The position numbers and the translations under genes are program-made. Below, in pieces: positions 9,105 to 18,082 of a DNA stretch of 64,000 nt. The notes beneath the pieces were generated by a model. That model saw only the letters and a program-made list of their open reading frames with translations, made no database searches and had not been told where the DNA came from. Every line of letters starts with the position of its first letter. The stretch's first letter is position 1. Source of the DNA: Phytoactinopolyspora alkaliphila (GTDB taxonomy: Bacteria > Actinomycetota > Actinomycetes > Jiangellales > Jiangellaceae); NCBI RefSeq assembly GCF_010550695.1, contig NZ_JAAGOB010000013.1, forward strand, positions 113,354 through 177,353, written 5' to 3'.

Positions 9105-9311
9105 CTGGTGGTCACGCGTCACTTGGACATTCGTTGACAGGTAGTGAGTGGTTTCGCTCGCTTACGCTCATCCAACCCTTGACCGATCAGAAAACCGCTC
9201 GTAGACTCCCGAGCCAACACCCGAAAGTGAGTGTTTCTGCTCAGTAGCGACTGGATTCCGTCGCCGATCGACCCTGTGCGGAAAGCGCTCCACCGGTACG
9301 AGGAGGTACCC

Positions 9312-11180
9312 GTGCGGCTGCTTCGCGTTACGCTCCCCGCCCTCGCTGTCGTACCGCTGGCCGCGGCATTCGTCGCCGTCGCGCCAGCACCGGCAGTCAC
9401 CGAAGATCTGGAGAAGCCAGAGGTGATCCTCGAGGAGGACTTCTCCGGCGACGGCATCCCAGAAGGCTGGAACCCAGTAGAAGGCGACTGGGAGGTGGTC
9501 GACGGGCGCCTGGTGGGGCACAGTCAATCATCCTCCCAGCAATCCCGGATCACGTTCGGATCGCACGAGCGGAACTTCCGCGTGGACGTGACGGTCCGCT
9601 TCGAGCAAGTGGTGAACGCTGCGCGCTGGACCGCCGTGGCGCTAGACATCGCGCCAGACGGCTCGACACCGTGGTGGATCGCGACCATGCGCAGCGGGAC
9701 GTCGGCGCACAACGGCCTGGAGTTCGGCCAGCGCACCACGTCGGACTCGTGGAATGTGACCAACACGGCGCCAGCCCCCTTTGACGCGGGAGTGGGACAG
9801 GATGTCCAGGTGGCTGTCGAGGTACGTGGTAGCCGTGCCACCTGGATCTTCGATGGCGTCCCGGTGATGAACACCTCGGCACTCCGACGATCGGAGGACG
9901 GCGTGCTGGGACTGATAGCGAACGGAGCAACAGTGTCCTTCGACGACGTGGTCGTGACCCAACTGGACGACGAGCCGATCACTCGCCCCATCGGACCGGA
10001 CTCCGTGCCGGCGGTTGTGGCCCATCGCGGCTACTCCGGCGTCAGTCCGGAGAACACGCTCGCGGCGATCGAGTCCGCGCTGCGCACGGGTGCCGAGTAT
10101 GTGGAGATCGATGTCCACAGCAGCGCCGACGGAGTGCCTCTGCTCCTGCACGATGCCACGTTGGACCGCACGACCGACGGTAGCGGAGTGCTGGCCGAGG
10201 TGGACTCGGAGTACGTGTCCGGTCTGGACGCCGGTTCCTGGTTCTCCTCCGCGTTCGAGGGCCAGCCGGTCCCGACCTTCGCCGATGTCCTCGACTTGAT
10301 GCGGGGCCGGGCGCCGACCCTGCTTCTGGAGATCAAGGGCCCTGAGACCTACGACGAGCTGGTCACCATCATCGACGTCATCCGGGAACGGGACCAGCTC
10401 GACCAGGTGATCCTGCAGAGCTTCGACGAGCAGGTGCTGCGGGACTCCAGGGACATCGAGCCGGAGCTACGCCTTGCCCTGCTGCGCTCCACGCTGGACG
10501 CCGACCCCGTGGCGGTTGCCGAGGACTTCGGCGTGGTGGCCTACAACCCGTCGTGGGCGCGGCTGCAGGAGCGGCCCGAGGTGATCGCTGATCTGCGTGA
10601 GGCGGGCATCGCGGTCATGCCGTACACGATCAACGATCCACACCAGTGGGAGATCCTGCGCGACCTCGGGGTCGACGGTGTCATCACCGATCATCCGGGC
10701 CGCCTGGTCGGCTGGAACGCGCGCCATGTGCAGACCGTTCCCGACGAGCCGTCAGTTCAGATCGCCTCTCCGGCGGACGGAGCCACCCTGACCAGAGGTG
10801 ACGTCATCGTTCCGGCGGTGATTGCCGAGCGCGCCGACCACGTCGAGATCACTCTTGGCGGCGAACCGGTCACCGAAGGCGCGGCCGTGGACGTCAACAC
10901 TCTGGATCTGGGGGAACTCGTCGTCGCTGCCGAAGCGCGAGGCGTCGGTGGAGTGGCCGAGAGTTCGTCCTCGGTCACCATCGAGGCGTCGCCCGCTGGC
11001 CTGGTGCACCTTGTCACGGGCCCGGACATCCCCGCGCAGCTGCGTGACCAGCTCCTGCGAGCGATCGATCGTGAGGACTGGGCGCGGGTCGCGACATTGG
11101 CCGAGAACGGTCAGGGCGGCCATCGGCTGCCAGAGGACATCGCGGAACTCGTCGCCGGCGACGCCCGCGCACTCGGCTGA
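9312..11180 (+). CDS. Secreted glycerophosphodiester phosphodiesterase with N-terminal lectin-like domain
   Basis: A 622-residue exported enzyme. GTG 9312 is chosen because GAGGAGG lies just upstream and the protein then opens with a clean signal peptide (VRLLRV..., cleavage near PAPAVT); an upstream ATG at 9231 would add a non-signal leader. After a concanavalin-like beta domain (EEDFSGDGIPEGW..., residues ~35-200) comes the GDPD barrel: VVAHRGYSGVSPENT, YVEIDVHSSADG and LLLHDATLDRTTDG hold the catalytic histidines and metal ligands. A short Ig-like segment and a helical tail follow. GDPDs release sn-glycerol-3-phosphate from deacylated phospholipids or teichoic acids. The ABC importer and sugar-phosphatase-like gene downstream fit uptake and use of the product. 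Confidence 0.92.
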   Translation: MRLLRVTLPALAVVPLAAAFVAVAPAPAVTEDLEKPEVILEEDFSGDGIPEGWNPVEGDWEVVDGRLVGHSQSSSQQSRITFGSHERNFRVDVTVRFEQVVNAARWTAVALDIAPDGSTPWWIATMRSGTSAHNGLEFGQRTTSDSWNVTNTAPAPFDAGVGQDVQVAVEVRGSRATWIFDGVPVMNTSALRRSEDGVLGLIANGATVSFDDVVVTQLDDEPITRPIGPDSVPAVVAHRGYSGVSPENTLAAIESALRTGAEYVEIDVHSSADGVPLLLHDATLDRTTDGSGVLAEVDSEYVSGLDAGSWFSSAFEGQPVPTFADVLDLMRGRAPTLLLEIKGPETYDELVTIIDVIRERDQLDQVILQSFDEQVLRDSRDIEPELRLALLRSTLDADPVAVAEDFGVVAYNPSWARLQERPEVIADLREAGIAVMPYTINDPHQWEILRDLGVDGVITDHPGRLVGWNARHVQTVPDEPSVQIASPADGATLTRGDVIVPAVIAERADHVEITLGGEPVTEGAAVDVNTLDLGELVVAAEARGVGGVAESSSSVTIEASPAGLVHLVTGPDIPAQLRDQLLRAIDREDWARVATLAENGQGGHRLPEDIAELVAGDARALG

Positions 11181-11289
11181 GTCTGGCGATCGTCGCCGCG
11201 TAGAGCGCCCTGAGCCACATGCCCAACGCGGCAACGACCACCAGAACACGTGACTTTCCGGCTGACGATTACCAAGAGGTAGGAGCCCC

Positions 11290-12324
11290 ATGAAGATCAC
11301 ACGTACGCTGCCGGCCGCGGCCGTCGCAGCAACCATGGGCCTGCTGCTCGCCGCCTGTGGCGGCTCGGGCGGCGGCGACGACGACATCGGCACCATCAGT
11401 TTCTACTCGCCCGAGACCGCGGACATGACCGAGGAGATCGCTGCCGCATTCGAGGATCAGGTCGGCGGGAACGTGACGGTCACGTCGGGGGGAACGAACG
11501 AGATAGTCAACCGGATGCTGGCCGAGCAGGACAGCCCGCGCGGCGACGTCTGGTACGGCGGCGGCGGGTTCATGCCGTTCGAGTTCGCCAAGGAGAACGG
11601 CCTGCTGGAGCCGTTCACTCCCGATGTCGTCGGGGATCTGGAGTTGTTCGACGGTCCGATCCAGATGCGCGAAGACGAGTGGCATTGGATCGGTGCCGAC
11701 ATCTTCGTGCTCGGGCTCGCCTACAACACCGAACTGGTGAGCGCGGACGAGTTGCCTCAGACCTGGGAGGAGCTTGCGGACCCGCGGTGGAACGGCGAGA
11801 TCCAGCTGCCGAACCCGGCAGCCTCGGGCACGGCCACGCTCTTCGTGCTCAGTCAAGTGATGTCGCAGGGCGAGGACGCGGCATGGGACTACTTCGACAG
11901 CGTCGTGGAGAACGCCAGCGCTATCCCGGACTCCGGAGCCGGTCCTACCCAGGCCGTGGCGCAGGGTGAGGCCTCGCTCGGGGTTGCCTTCGAGTTCATG
12001 CCGTACCAACTGCAGGAGCAGCAGGGCGCGCCGGTGGATTTTCACATCCCCGAGAACACTCCCGTCCTGGTCAACCCCATCGCGCTGATCGCCGACGGGC
12101 CGAACCCCGAAGGCGCCCAGCAGTTCGTTGAATGGTTCCTCAGCACTGAGGGGCAGCAGATCCGGGCAGACTGGCATTACCTCGTCGCCAATGACGAGGT
12201 CGATATGCGCATCCCGCTGACTCCGGCGGATGTCGCAGGACATGCGATGGATCTCGACGTCGACTGGGTGTCGGAGAACTACGACAGCATCCGCAACGCC
12301 TGGGCGGACCGGTATGGCGGCTGA
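11290..12324 (+). CDS. ABC transporter substrate-binding lipoprotein (FbpA/AfuA-like)
   Basis: A 344-residue lipoprotein with lipobox LLAAC (Cys ~24) and a Gly/Asp linker. The mature part resembles the ferric/phosphonate/sugar-phosphate family of binding proteins: TISFYSPETADMTEEIAAAFE, the SGGTNEIVNRMLAEQ helix, FVLGLAYNTELV and WEELADPRWNGEIQLPNP. Family members bind Fe3+, 2-aminoethylphosphonate or sugar phosphates. No iron-ligand tyrosine pair is evident, and the neighbours (GDPD and HAD phosphatase) favour an organophosphate. AGGTAGGAG precedes the ATG. The ATPase gene begins inside its 3' end. Confidence 0.88.
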   Translation: MKITRTLPAAAVAATMGLLLAACGGSGGGDDDIGTISFYSPETADMTEEIAAAFEDQVGGNVTVTSGGTNEIVNRMLAEQDSPRGDVWYGGGGFMPFEFAKENGLLEPFTPDVVGDLELFDGPIQMREDEWHWIGADIFVLGLAYNTELVSADELPQTWEELADPRWNGEIQLPNPAASGTATLFVLSQVMSQGEDAAWDYFDSVVENASAIPDSGAGPTQAVAQGEASLGVAFEFMPYQLQEQQGAPVDFHIPENTPVLVNPIALIADGPNPEGAQQFVEWFLSTEGQQIRADWHYLVANDEVDMRIPLTPADVAGHAMDLDVDWVSENYDSIRNAWADRYGG

Positions 12325-13546
12325 TCGCGCGCTAGCCGTGGAGCCGGTCGGGGACATGAGCGCAGCGGACGCCGAAGGCTTCCTCGACTTGCGGAGGCTG
12401 ACCAAGAAGTTCGACGACACGCTGGCCGTGGACGACGTGAGCGTCAGCATTCGGCGGGGTGAGTTCTTCGCGCTGCTCGGTCCATCTGGCTGCGGAAAGA
12501 CAACCACGATGCGCTGTGTGGCCGGCTTCGAGGAGCCGACGTCGGGTGAGGTGCGCATCGCCGGGCGCGGTGTCACGGGCCTCTCGCCAGCGGAGCGGGA
12601 CACCGGCATGGTGTTCCAGAACTATGCGTTGTTCCCGCACTACGACGTCTACCGCAACGTCGCGTACGGCTTGCTCATGGATCGGCTCAATGGAGGTGGC
12701 GCATCTCGGAAGCTGAGTGCGCTGGGGAGCCTGGCGAACAGCCGGCTGGCGCACCGGCAGCCGGAAGTCCGTGACGAGGTGGCGAAGGCCCTGGAGCGGG
12801 TCGATCTCACCGGCTACGAGCGACGCAAAGTCAGTCAGCTCTCGGGTGGCCAGCAACAACGGGTGGCTCTCGCCCGGGCACTGGTCAAACGGCCGTCCGT
12901 GCTGCTGATGGACGAGCCGTTGTCCAACCTGGACCGTAAGCTGCGCACCCAGATGCGGTACATGATCCGGGACATCCAGCAAGAGGTCGGCATCACGACG
13001 ATCTTCGTCACTCACGACCAGGACGAGGCCATGAGCATGGCCGATCGGATCGCCTTGATGCGGGACGGCCGTATCGTCCAGATCGCCGAGCCGACACAGC
13101 TCTACGAACGCCCGGCGACCCCGTGGGCAGCAGACTTCGTGGGCACGTCGAACCTTCTCCCGGGAACCGTTGCCGGCCGGGACGACGCTCTGACCGTGGT
13201 CGACGTGGCCGGGTCGACGCTGCGATCCGAGGACGCGTGGGGAGGCGGCGGCACATGTGAGGTGCTGATCAGGCCCGAGGCGTTCATCGTGTCCCGGGCA
13301 GACAGCGGGTCCCGGGCAGACAGCATGGAGCCGTCGGTTCCCGCAGGAAACCGGATCGGAGGCAAGGTTCGCCACGTCGGTTTCCTGGGTGCCATCGTGC
13401 AGTACGAGGTGGAGACCCGGGCCGGCCTGGTACGGGCCGAGCACTCCTTTGCCGGGGCGTCGTCGCTGATGGGCATCGACGAGGACGTCGTCCTCGACGT
13501 TCACCCTTCCCGGGTTCGGCTGCTCACCCCCGAGGCGCCGTCGTGA
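12314..13546 (+). CDS. ABC transporter ATP-binding protein (FbpC/PotA type)
   Basis: A 410-residue ATPase with Walker [12 protein letters not shown], signature [15 protein letters not shown], Walker [13 protein letters not shown], the H-loop VTHDQDEAM and a TOBE-like C-terminal domain. The start at 12314 overlaps the binding-protein gene by 11 nt. An insertion of about 25 residues ([13 protein letters not shown]...) sits between the Q-loop/YGLLMDRL helix and the signature. The C-terminal domain carries an in-frame 18-bp direct duplication giving [12 protein letters not shown]. It pairs with the fused permease that follows. Confidence 0.92.
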   Translation: MAADRALAVEPVGDMSAADAEGFLDLRRLTKKFDDTLAVDDVSVSIRRGEFFALLGPSGCGKTTTMRCVAGFEEPTSGEVRIAGRGVTGLSPAERDTGMVFQNYALFPHYDVYRNVAYGLLMDRLNGGGASRKLSALGSLANSRLAHRQPEVRDEVAKALERVDLTGYERRKVSQLSGGQQQRVALARALVKRPSVLLMDEPLSNLDRKLRTQMRYMIRDIQQEVGITTIFVTHDQDEAMSMADRIALMRDGRIVQIAEPTQLYERPATPWAADFVGTSNLLPGTVAGRDDALTVVDVAGSTLRSEDAWGGGGTCEVLIRPEAFIVSRADSGSRADSMEPSVPAGNRIGGKVRHVGFLGAIVQYEVETRAGLVRAEHSFAGASSLMGIDEDVVLDVHPSRVRLLTPEAPS

Positions 13547-15321
13547 GCGGCGTGGACACCCGCCCGGCCCCCGCGGCGGCCGACAGTGAACAACGCCGCC
13601 CGGGTGGCAGGGCAACTGGCTGGTTGCGCGCCAAGCTGGACACACTCGGTATTGTCCGGCTACTGGTCTGGGCGTTCTTTGCGGTCTTCTTGCTGGTCCC
13701 CTTAGTGTCACTGGTGGTAGTCAGCCTTACCGGTCAGCCCGCGAACCTGCTCGGTGCGCTCATCGACGGTCAGATTCGCGCCACGAACCTGGACCGGCTC
13801 GGGGACGCGTCGTTCGCGACGTTCATCGACACCGTCACCCGGCCGGCATACGTGTCCGCACTACGCAACAGCCTGGTGCTGGCGACGTGGGTGGCGGTGA
13901 TCACCACACTTCTGGCGATGCCGATCGCGTATGGGATCGCCCGGACGGCCATGCCGTTCAAGCGCGTGCTGATGGTGCTGTGCACGGTGCCGATCGTCAT
14001 TCCGACGATGGTGGGCGCGGGCGGCCTGATCATCATGTTCGGCCGTTCCGGCTGGGCCACCGCGCTGTATCAGCGGCTGGGCGGCGACGGAACGATCTTC
14101 AACGTGAACTCGATGACAGGCATCGTCTTGGCCATGGTGTTCTTCCTGTTTCCCTTCGTCCTGTGGCCGATGGTCGCGGCGTTCCGGGTCGCTGACGTCT
14201 CGGTCGAGAACGCCGCAACGAACCTGGGAGCCAGGGGGCTGACACCGTTCTTCACCGCGACTCTGCCGCTTGCCCTACCCGGTGTGATCTCAGCAGCGCT
14301 GCTGATCTTCGCGATCGCGTTCTCCGACTTCGGCGCGGCGATCGTGCTGGCGCCGCCAGATCTCAACCTCATCGTGGTGCAGGCATACCGGGAGATCGCC
14401 GGATTCTTCAACTGGGCGGGCGCGTCGGTCCTGGTGATCGTCATGACGGCCGTCGTCGCGGCCTTCTTCGGCCTGCAGAGGCTGGTGCTGCGCGGCAAGG
14501 GCTATGGCACGCTGACCGGCCGGGGCGCCGTGGTGGAGCTCAACCGGTCGAAGGGGCTGTGCCGAGGATTGGCGATCTACACCTCGCTGGTGGTCCTGCT
14601 TCCGACCCTGGTGCTCGCGTCGGTCTTCGTCATGTCCTTCGCCCGGCGTTGGAGCTCGAGCCTGGTGCCGCAGCAGTGGACGCTGGCCCACTACGAGCGG
14701 GTCTTCGGCCGGGGATTCGACAATGTGATCAACAGCCTTGTCCTCGGCGCTGGCGCGCTGCTGGTGTGTCTGGTGGCAGGCACGTTCATCACCTACTTCG
14801 TGCACCGGAACAAGTCGACCGGACTGGACTTCCTGACCACCATCCCGCTGATCGTGCCGGGCATCGCCTTGGGCATCGCGCTGATCCAGTCCTTCAACGC
14901 TGCCCCCCTCATGCTGACCGGCAGTGCTTTCCTCCTCGTGGTGGGGTACGCGATCCGCCGGTTGCCTTACATGTTGCGATCCACGGCGGGGAGCATGCAG
15001 GCGATCGGCAACGAGGTCGAGGAGGCCGCCGGGAGTCTGGGCGCGTCCCGGTTCGTGGCCGTGTCGACAGTCATCTTCCCGCTCCTTGCGCCCGGTCTGC
15101 TGGCGGGCTCGATCCTGGTGTTCGTCACGGTCATCAAGGAGACCAGTCTCACCGTGCTGATGGCGCCCGCCGCATGGCAGCCGATGAGCTACCGGATCTT
15201 CGAGGCGCTGCACCGAGGGGAGATCTTCACCGCCTCCGCATTGTCCGTGCTGCTGGTGGTGATCGTCGTGGTGCTCCAGCAGATTGCTTACAAGTTCAGC
15301 GGCGGCATGGGCAACCGTTGA
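13543..15321 (+). CDS. ABC transporter permease, fused two-domain type (FbpB/PhnU-like)
   Basis: A 592-residue membrane protein with two BPD_transp_1 halves of about six helices each. The first half has the coupling loop VENAATNLGARGLTPFFTATLP, the second VEEAAGSLGASRFVAVSTVIFP. The fused layout is the norm for FbpB-type importers of iron, thiamin or phosphonate/organophosphate. GTG 13543 overlaps the ATPase stop as GTGA. It completes the three-component importer with the two preceding genes. Confidence 0.92.
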   Translation: MSGVDTRPAPAAADSEQRRPGGRATGWLRAKLDTLGIVRLLVWAFFAVFLLVPLVSLVVVSLTGQPANLLGALIDGQIRATNLDRLGDASFATFIDTVTRPAYVSALRNSLVLATWVAVITTLLAMPIAYGIARTAMPFKRVLMVLCTVPIVIPTMVGAGGLIIMFGRSGWATALYQRLGGDGTIFNVNSMTGIVLAMVFFLFPFVLWPMVAAFRVADVSVENAATNLGARGLTPFFTATLPLALPGVISAALLIFAIAFSDFGAAIVLAPPDLNLIVVQAYREIAGFFNWAGASVLVIVMTAVVAAFFGLQRLVLRGKGYGTLTGRGAVVELNRSKGLCRGLAIYTSLVVLLPTLVLASVFVMSFARRWSSSLVPQQWTLAHYERVFGRGFDNVINSLVLGAGALLVCLVAGTFITYFVHRNKSTGLDFLTTIPLIVPGIALGIALIQSFNAAPLMLTGSAFLLVVGYAIRRLPYMLRSTAGSMQAIGNEVEEAAGSLGASRFVAVSTVIFPLLAPGLLAGSILVFVTVIKETSLTVLMAPAAWQPMSYRIFEALHRGEIFTASALSVLLVVIVVVLQQIAYKFSGGMGNR

Positions 15322-15365
15322 GTTGGTGCTATCAGTGGAAACAAAGAAAAACGGGGGTTTGACAG

Positions 15366-16172
15366 ATGAATATCGTCGTTGATCTGGACGGCACGGTCTA
15401 CCGGGGCGACGAGGCGATACCCGGCGCCGTGGCGGGCCTGAAGTTGCTCGCCGAAAACGGCCACCAGTGCGTCTTCGTGACGAACAACTCGCTGTCGCCG
15501 GGTGCGTATTACATGGCGAAGCTACAGCGCCTCGGCGTCACACTCGAGGCGCATCAGATGCTCACGGCCAGTGAGGCGATCGCGACCCGGCTGCTCGAGC
15601 TCTACGGCGCAGGCGCGGCGGTGTTCGTCGTGGGAGCGCCGGCGCTGCGTGCGGAGATCTCCGGGGTGGGGCTGCGAGTGGTCGACGACCACACCCAGGC
15701 GGAGGTGGTGGCGCTCGGATGGGATCGCGAGTTCACGTACGCGAAGCTGGACGCGATCTGCGCGGCCGTATGGAACGGCGTCCCGGTGCTCGCCACCAAT
15801 CCTGACCCCACCTGTCCCTTGGTGGATGGGCAGGTGCCGGACTGCGGTGCCCTGATCGCGGCGGTCGAGACAGCCACCGGCCGGCCGATCGACGAAGTCG
15901 TGGGCAAACCGTCGGCCCGGATGGTGAAGCTGGCCCTGGCCCGGTACGGTGGCACGCCGGAGGAATGCTGGGTGGTCGGTGACCGGCTGGAGACCGACGT
16001 GAAGATGGCGGCCGACTGCGGGGTGAGCTCCGCACTGGTACTGAGTGGCGCCACGTCGGCGCAAGCCGCTCGGGTTGCGGCGCTCAAGCCGACTATGGTG
16101 TGTGCAGATCTCAACGCGTTCGCCACGATGATCGTCGAAGGTGCGGAGGAAGCGTCGTACTCAGGCGGTTAG
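15366..16172 (+). CDS. HAD-superfamily phosphatase, NagD-like (subfamily IIA)
   Basis: A 268-residue cytoplasmic enzyme. Motif I DLDGTVYRG carries the nucleophile Asp (D7) and the general acid (D9), motif II is FVTNNS, the motif III lysine lies in VVGKPS, and motif IV is VVGDRLETDVKMA. The order and the capping-domain size match the NagD/4-nitrophenylphosphatase group, whose members remove phosphate from glycerol-3-phosphate, 2-phosphoglycolate or nucleotides. Its place right behind the importer suggests that it dephosphorylates the imported compound, most simply glycerol-3-phosphate. Confidence 0.9.
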   Translation: MNIVVDLDGTVYRGDEAIPGAVAGLKLLAENGHQCVFVTNNSLSPGAYYMAKLQRLGVTLEAHQMLTASEAIATRLLELYGAGAAVFVVGAPALRAEISGVGLRVVDDHTQAEVVALGWDREFTYAKLDAICAAVWNGVPVLATNPDPTCPLVDGQVPDCGALIAAVETATGRPIDEVVGKPSARMVKLALARYGGTPEECWVVGDRLETDVKMAADCGVSSALVLSGATSAQAARVAALKPTMVCADLNAFATMIVEGAEEASYSGG

Positions 16173-16181
16173 CGCACGGCG

Positions 16182-16994
16182 ATGAAGAAGAGGACAGGCA
16201 GGCCCACAGTGATCCCTGAAGAGCGTCGCCAGCGGATCTACGAGCTTCTCGTCGAGAACGGCGCCGTGCGCGTGTCGGATTTGAGCAGGGAGCTCGGCAG
16301 CTCGGAGACGACCATCCGTCGCGACCTGGCGCGGATGGAAGCCAAAGGCTTGCTCGAACGCACCCATGGCGGTTCTATCCTCACCCGGCGGATGAGTTCC
16401 GAGCCCCAGTACGACGACAAGGACGAGCTGGAGGTCGGCGCCAAGGCGGCCATCGGCCAGGCGGCGGCCGATCTGGTCGAGCCCGGTGAGGTGGTCTTCG
16501 TCAACAGCGGCTCGACCAACCGTCAGGTACTGCGCTGCCTGGCGATGAAACAGGGCATCCGGGTGGTCACCAACAACGCGGCGGCGCTGGAGGGATGGCG
16601 CGTGGGCAACGAGCTCGTGCTGTCCGGCGGGCGGTACCGGCAGCGATCCAACTCCTATGTGGGCCCTTTGGCCGGGCAGGCCGTCCGGTCGATGTTCGCG
16701 GACCGGTGTTTCATCGGGGTGGACGGTATCAGTCTCCGGCACGGCCTCACCACACCCAACGAGGGAGAGAGCGAGATCGCCCGGTTGATGATCGCGGGCA
16801 CCCTGGGATCGGTGGTGGTGGTCGCGGACCACACCAAGATCGGCACCGTGGCCCGGTTCGTCTCCGCTCCGCTGGAGCGGGTGTCCGCTCTCGTCACCGA
16901 CCGGCCGCTGGCCGCGGACTTCGAGGACGCGCTGGCCGAGCTCGGAGTGGACGTGGTCTACGCCGGCGAGCACCCGCCGCCTTCCCCTGAATGA
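16182..16994 (+). CDS. DeoR/GlpR family transcriptional regulator
   Basis: A 270-residue repressor. An N-terminal HTH (VRVSDLSRELGSSETTIRRD) is followed by the family signature LLERTHGGSI and a DeoRC effector domain with VFVNSGSTN, VTNN and GVDGISLRHGLTTPNEGESE. DeoR proteins usually sense phosphorylated sugars or sugar alcohols (GlpR senses glycerol-3-phosphate), which fits control of the upstream phosphoester genes. It starts 9 bp after the phosphatase gene and is the last gene of the cluster. Its TGA stop lies in palindrome copy 2. Confidence 0.92.
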   Translation: MKKRTGRPTVIPEERRQRIYELLVENGAVRVSDLSRELGSSETTIRRDLARMEAKGLLERTHGGSILTRRMSSEPQYDDKDELEVGAKAAIGQAAADLVEPGEVVFVNSGSTNRQVLRCLAMKQGIRVVTNNAAALEGWRVGNELVLSGGRYRQRSNSYVGPLAGQAVRSMFADRCFIGVDGISLRHGLTTPNEGESEIARLMIAGTLGSVVVVADHTKIGTVARFVSAPLERVSALVTDRPLAADFEDALAELGVDVVYAGEHPPPSPE

Positions 16995-17075
16995 TCATGT
17001 AAACCATGTTTCCTCGTGCTTCACCATGCCTGCAGCCCTGGTGAAGCACGAGGAAACATGGTTTACATGATTATT
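16990..17075. repeat. 86-bp palindrome, copy 2
   Basis: Centred on CTGCAG at 17030-17035, between the convergent DeoR and LysR genes. Both arms carry TTTCCTCG where copies 3 and 4 have TTTTCTCG, so one base pair has changed on both arms together. The tip next to the centre is mismatched (CATGC against AGGGC) and the right end has one change (ATTATT). Confidence 0.95.
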
Positions 17076-17083
17076 CAGGGGGA

Positions 17084-17947
17084 TCAGGACGGGGTGGGGC
17101 GGGGGACCACGGGGCCGCCGACGATCGCGTCGATCAGCGCGTCCACGGGCTGGCGAGGGGCCTGCGGATTCGCGACGAGGGTGATGTCAATGTCCCCGAG
17201 CTCCGGGAGCCCCAGCGACGCCGGCAGCGCCTCGATGTCGGTGGGGATCAGGCTGGACGGGAAGACGGCGATGCCGATCCCGGCCCGCACCGCGGCGAGC
17301 ACGCCGTTCACCTCGAGCGTCTTGCAGGTGACCCGCCAGCTCCGCCCGACGTCGGACAGCACCCGCACGGCGGTGGCCCGGCTCAGGCTGTGGGTGGCGT
17401 AGGTGATCAGGGGGATGGGCTCGTCCGGTGAGAGCTGGGTGCCGGGCAGGCCGATCCACACCAGCCGGTCCCGGCGGACCACCCTGCCTTCGCTCTGGCC
17501 AGGAGGCTCCTTGATGAAGATCAGGTCGAGCTGATTGGCCGCGAGGCGGCGTTGCAGGGCGGCAGTCTGGGTGACGGTCAGCTCGAGGTTGAGCCGGGGA
17601 TGCAATTGCCGGAAGTCACGCAGGATGCGCGGAAGCTGAGCCAGGGCGAGGTCGTCGGCCGCGCCGAAGCGCAGCCGGCCCTGCATGGCAGAGCCGGTGA
17701 AGTAGCTCACCGCCTCGTCGTGCGCGGCGAGGATGCTGCGAGCGAACCCGGCCATCGCCTGACCGTTGTCGGTGAGCACGACGGTGCGGGTATCCCGGTT
17801 GAGCAGCTGCCGGCCTGCGCTCTCCTCCAGCCGGCGGACGTGCTGGCTGACCGTCGGCTGACTGATGCCGAGCTGGGCGGCGGCACCCGTGAAACTCAGC
17901 GTCCGGGCGACGGCGAGAAATGTGCGCAGGTGGACCGGATCGAACAC
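17084..17947 (-). CDS. LysR family transcriptional regulator
   Basis: A 287-residue regulator. The winged HTH is at residues ~3-62 (LRTFLAVARTLSFTGAAAQL, ISQPTVSQHVRRLEE) and a periplasmic-binding-like effector domain follows (LRFGAADDLALAQLPRILRDF, IFIKEPPG). It is divergent from the MFS transporter gene at 18083, a classic LysR-target arrangement, so control of that efflux-type gene is likely. A good promoter lies at 18008-18036. Its 3' end faces palindrome copy 2. Confidence 0.92.
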   Translation of the reverse strand: MFDPVHLRTFLAVARTLSFTGAAAQLGISQPTVSQHVRRLEESAGRQLLNRDTRTVVLTDNGQAMAGFARSILAAHDEAVSYFTGSAMQGRLRFGAADDLALAQLPRILRDFRQLHPRLNLELTVTQTAALQRRLAANQLDLIFIKEPPGQSEGRVVRRDRLVWIGLPGTQLSPDEPIPLITYATHSLSRATAVRVLSDVGRSWRVTCKTLEVNGVLAAVRAGIGIAVFPSSLIPTDIEALPASLGLPELGDIDITLVANPQAPRQPVDALIDAIVGGPVVPRPTPS

Positions 17948-18007
17948 GGCGAGGGCTCCGATGGGTGGTCTGGATTCATTACGTTCACTGATGACATTAA
18001 TAGCAGC

Positions 18008-18036
18008 AATTTATTTTGCGAATTCTAACGAATCAA
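18008..18036 (-). promoter_or_regulatory. Promoter of the LysR gene
   Basis: On the minus strand TTGATT is followed after exactly 17 nt by TAAATT, about 60 nt upstream of the LysR ATG. It lies in an unusually AT-rich part of the divergent region, which probably also holds the LysR binding site and the MFS promoter. Confidence 0.6.
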
Positions 18037-18082
18037 TTACGGTGAAGAAGACCGTCCCCTCCGACTTGTTCCAGGAACCACT

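Noticed and set aside
9134..9168. TTGACA at 9134 as the promoter of the GDPD gene
   Set aside because: The only TANNNT-like box (TACGCT at 9163) is 23 nt away, too far for a normal promoter.
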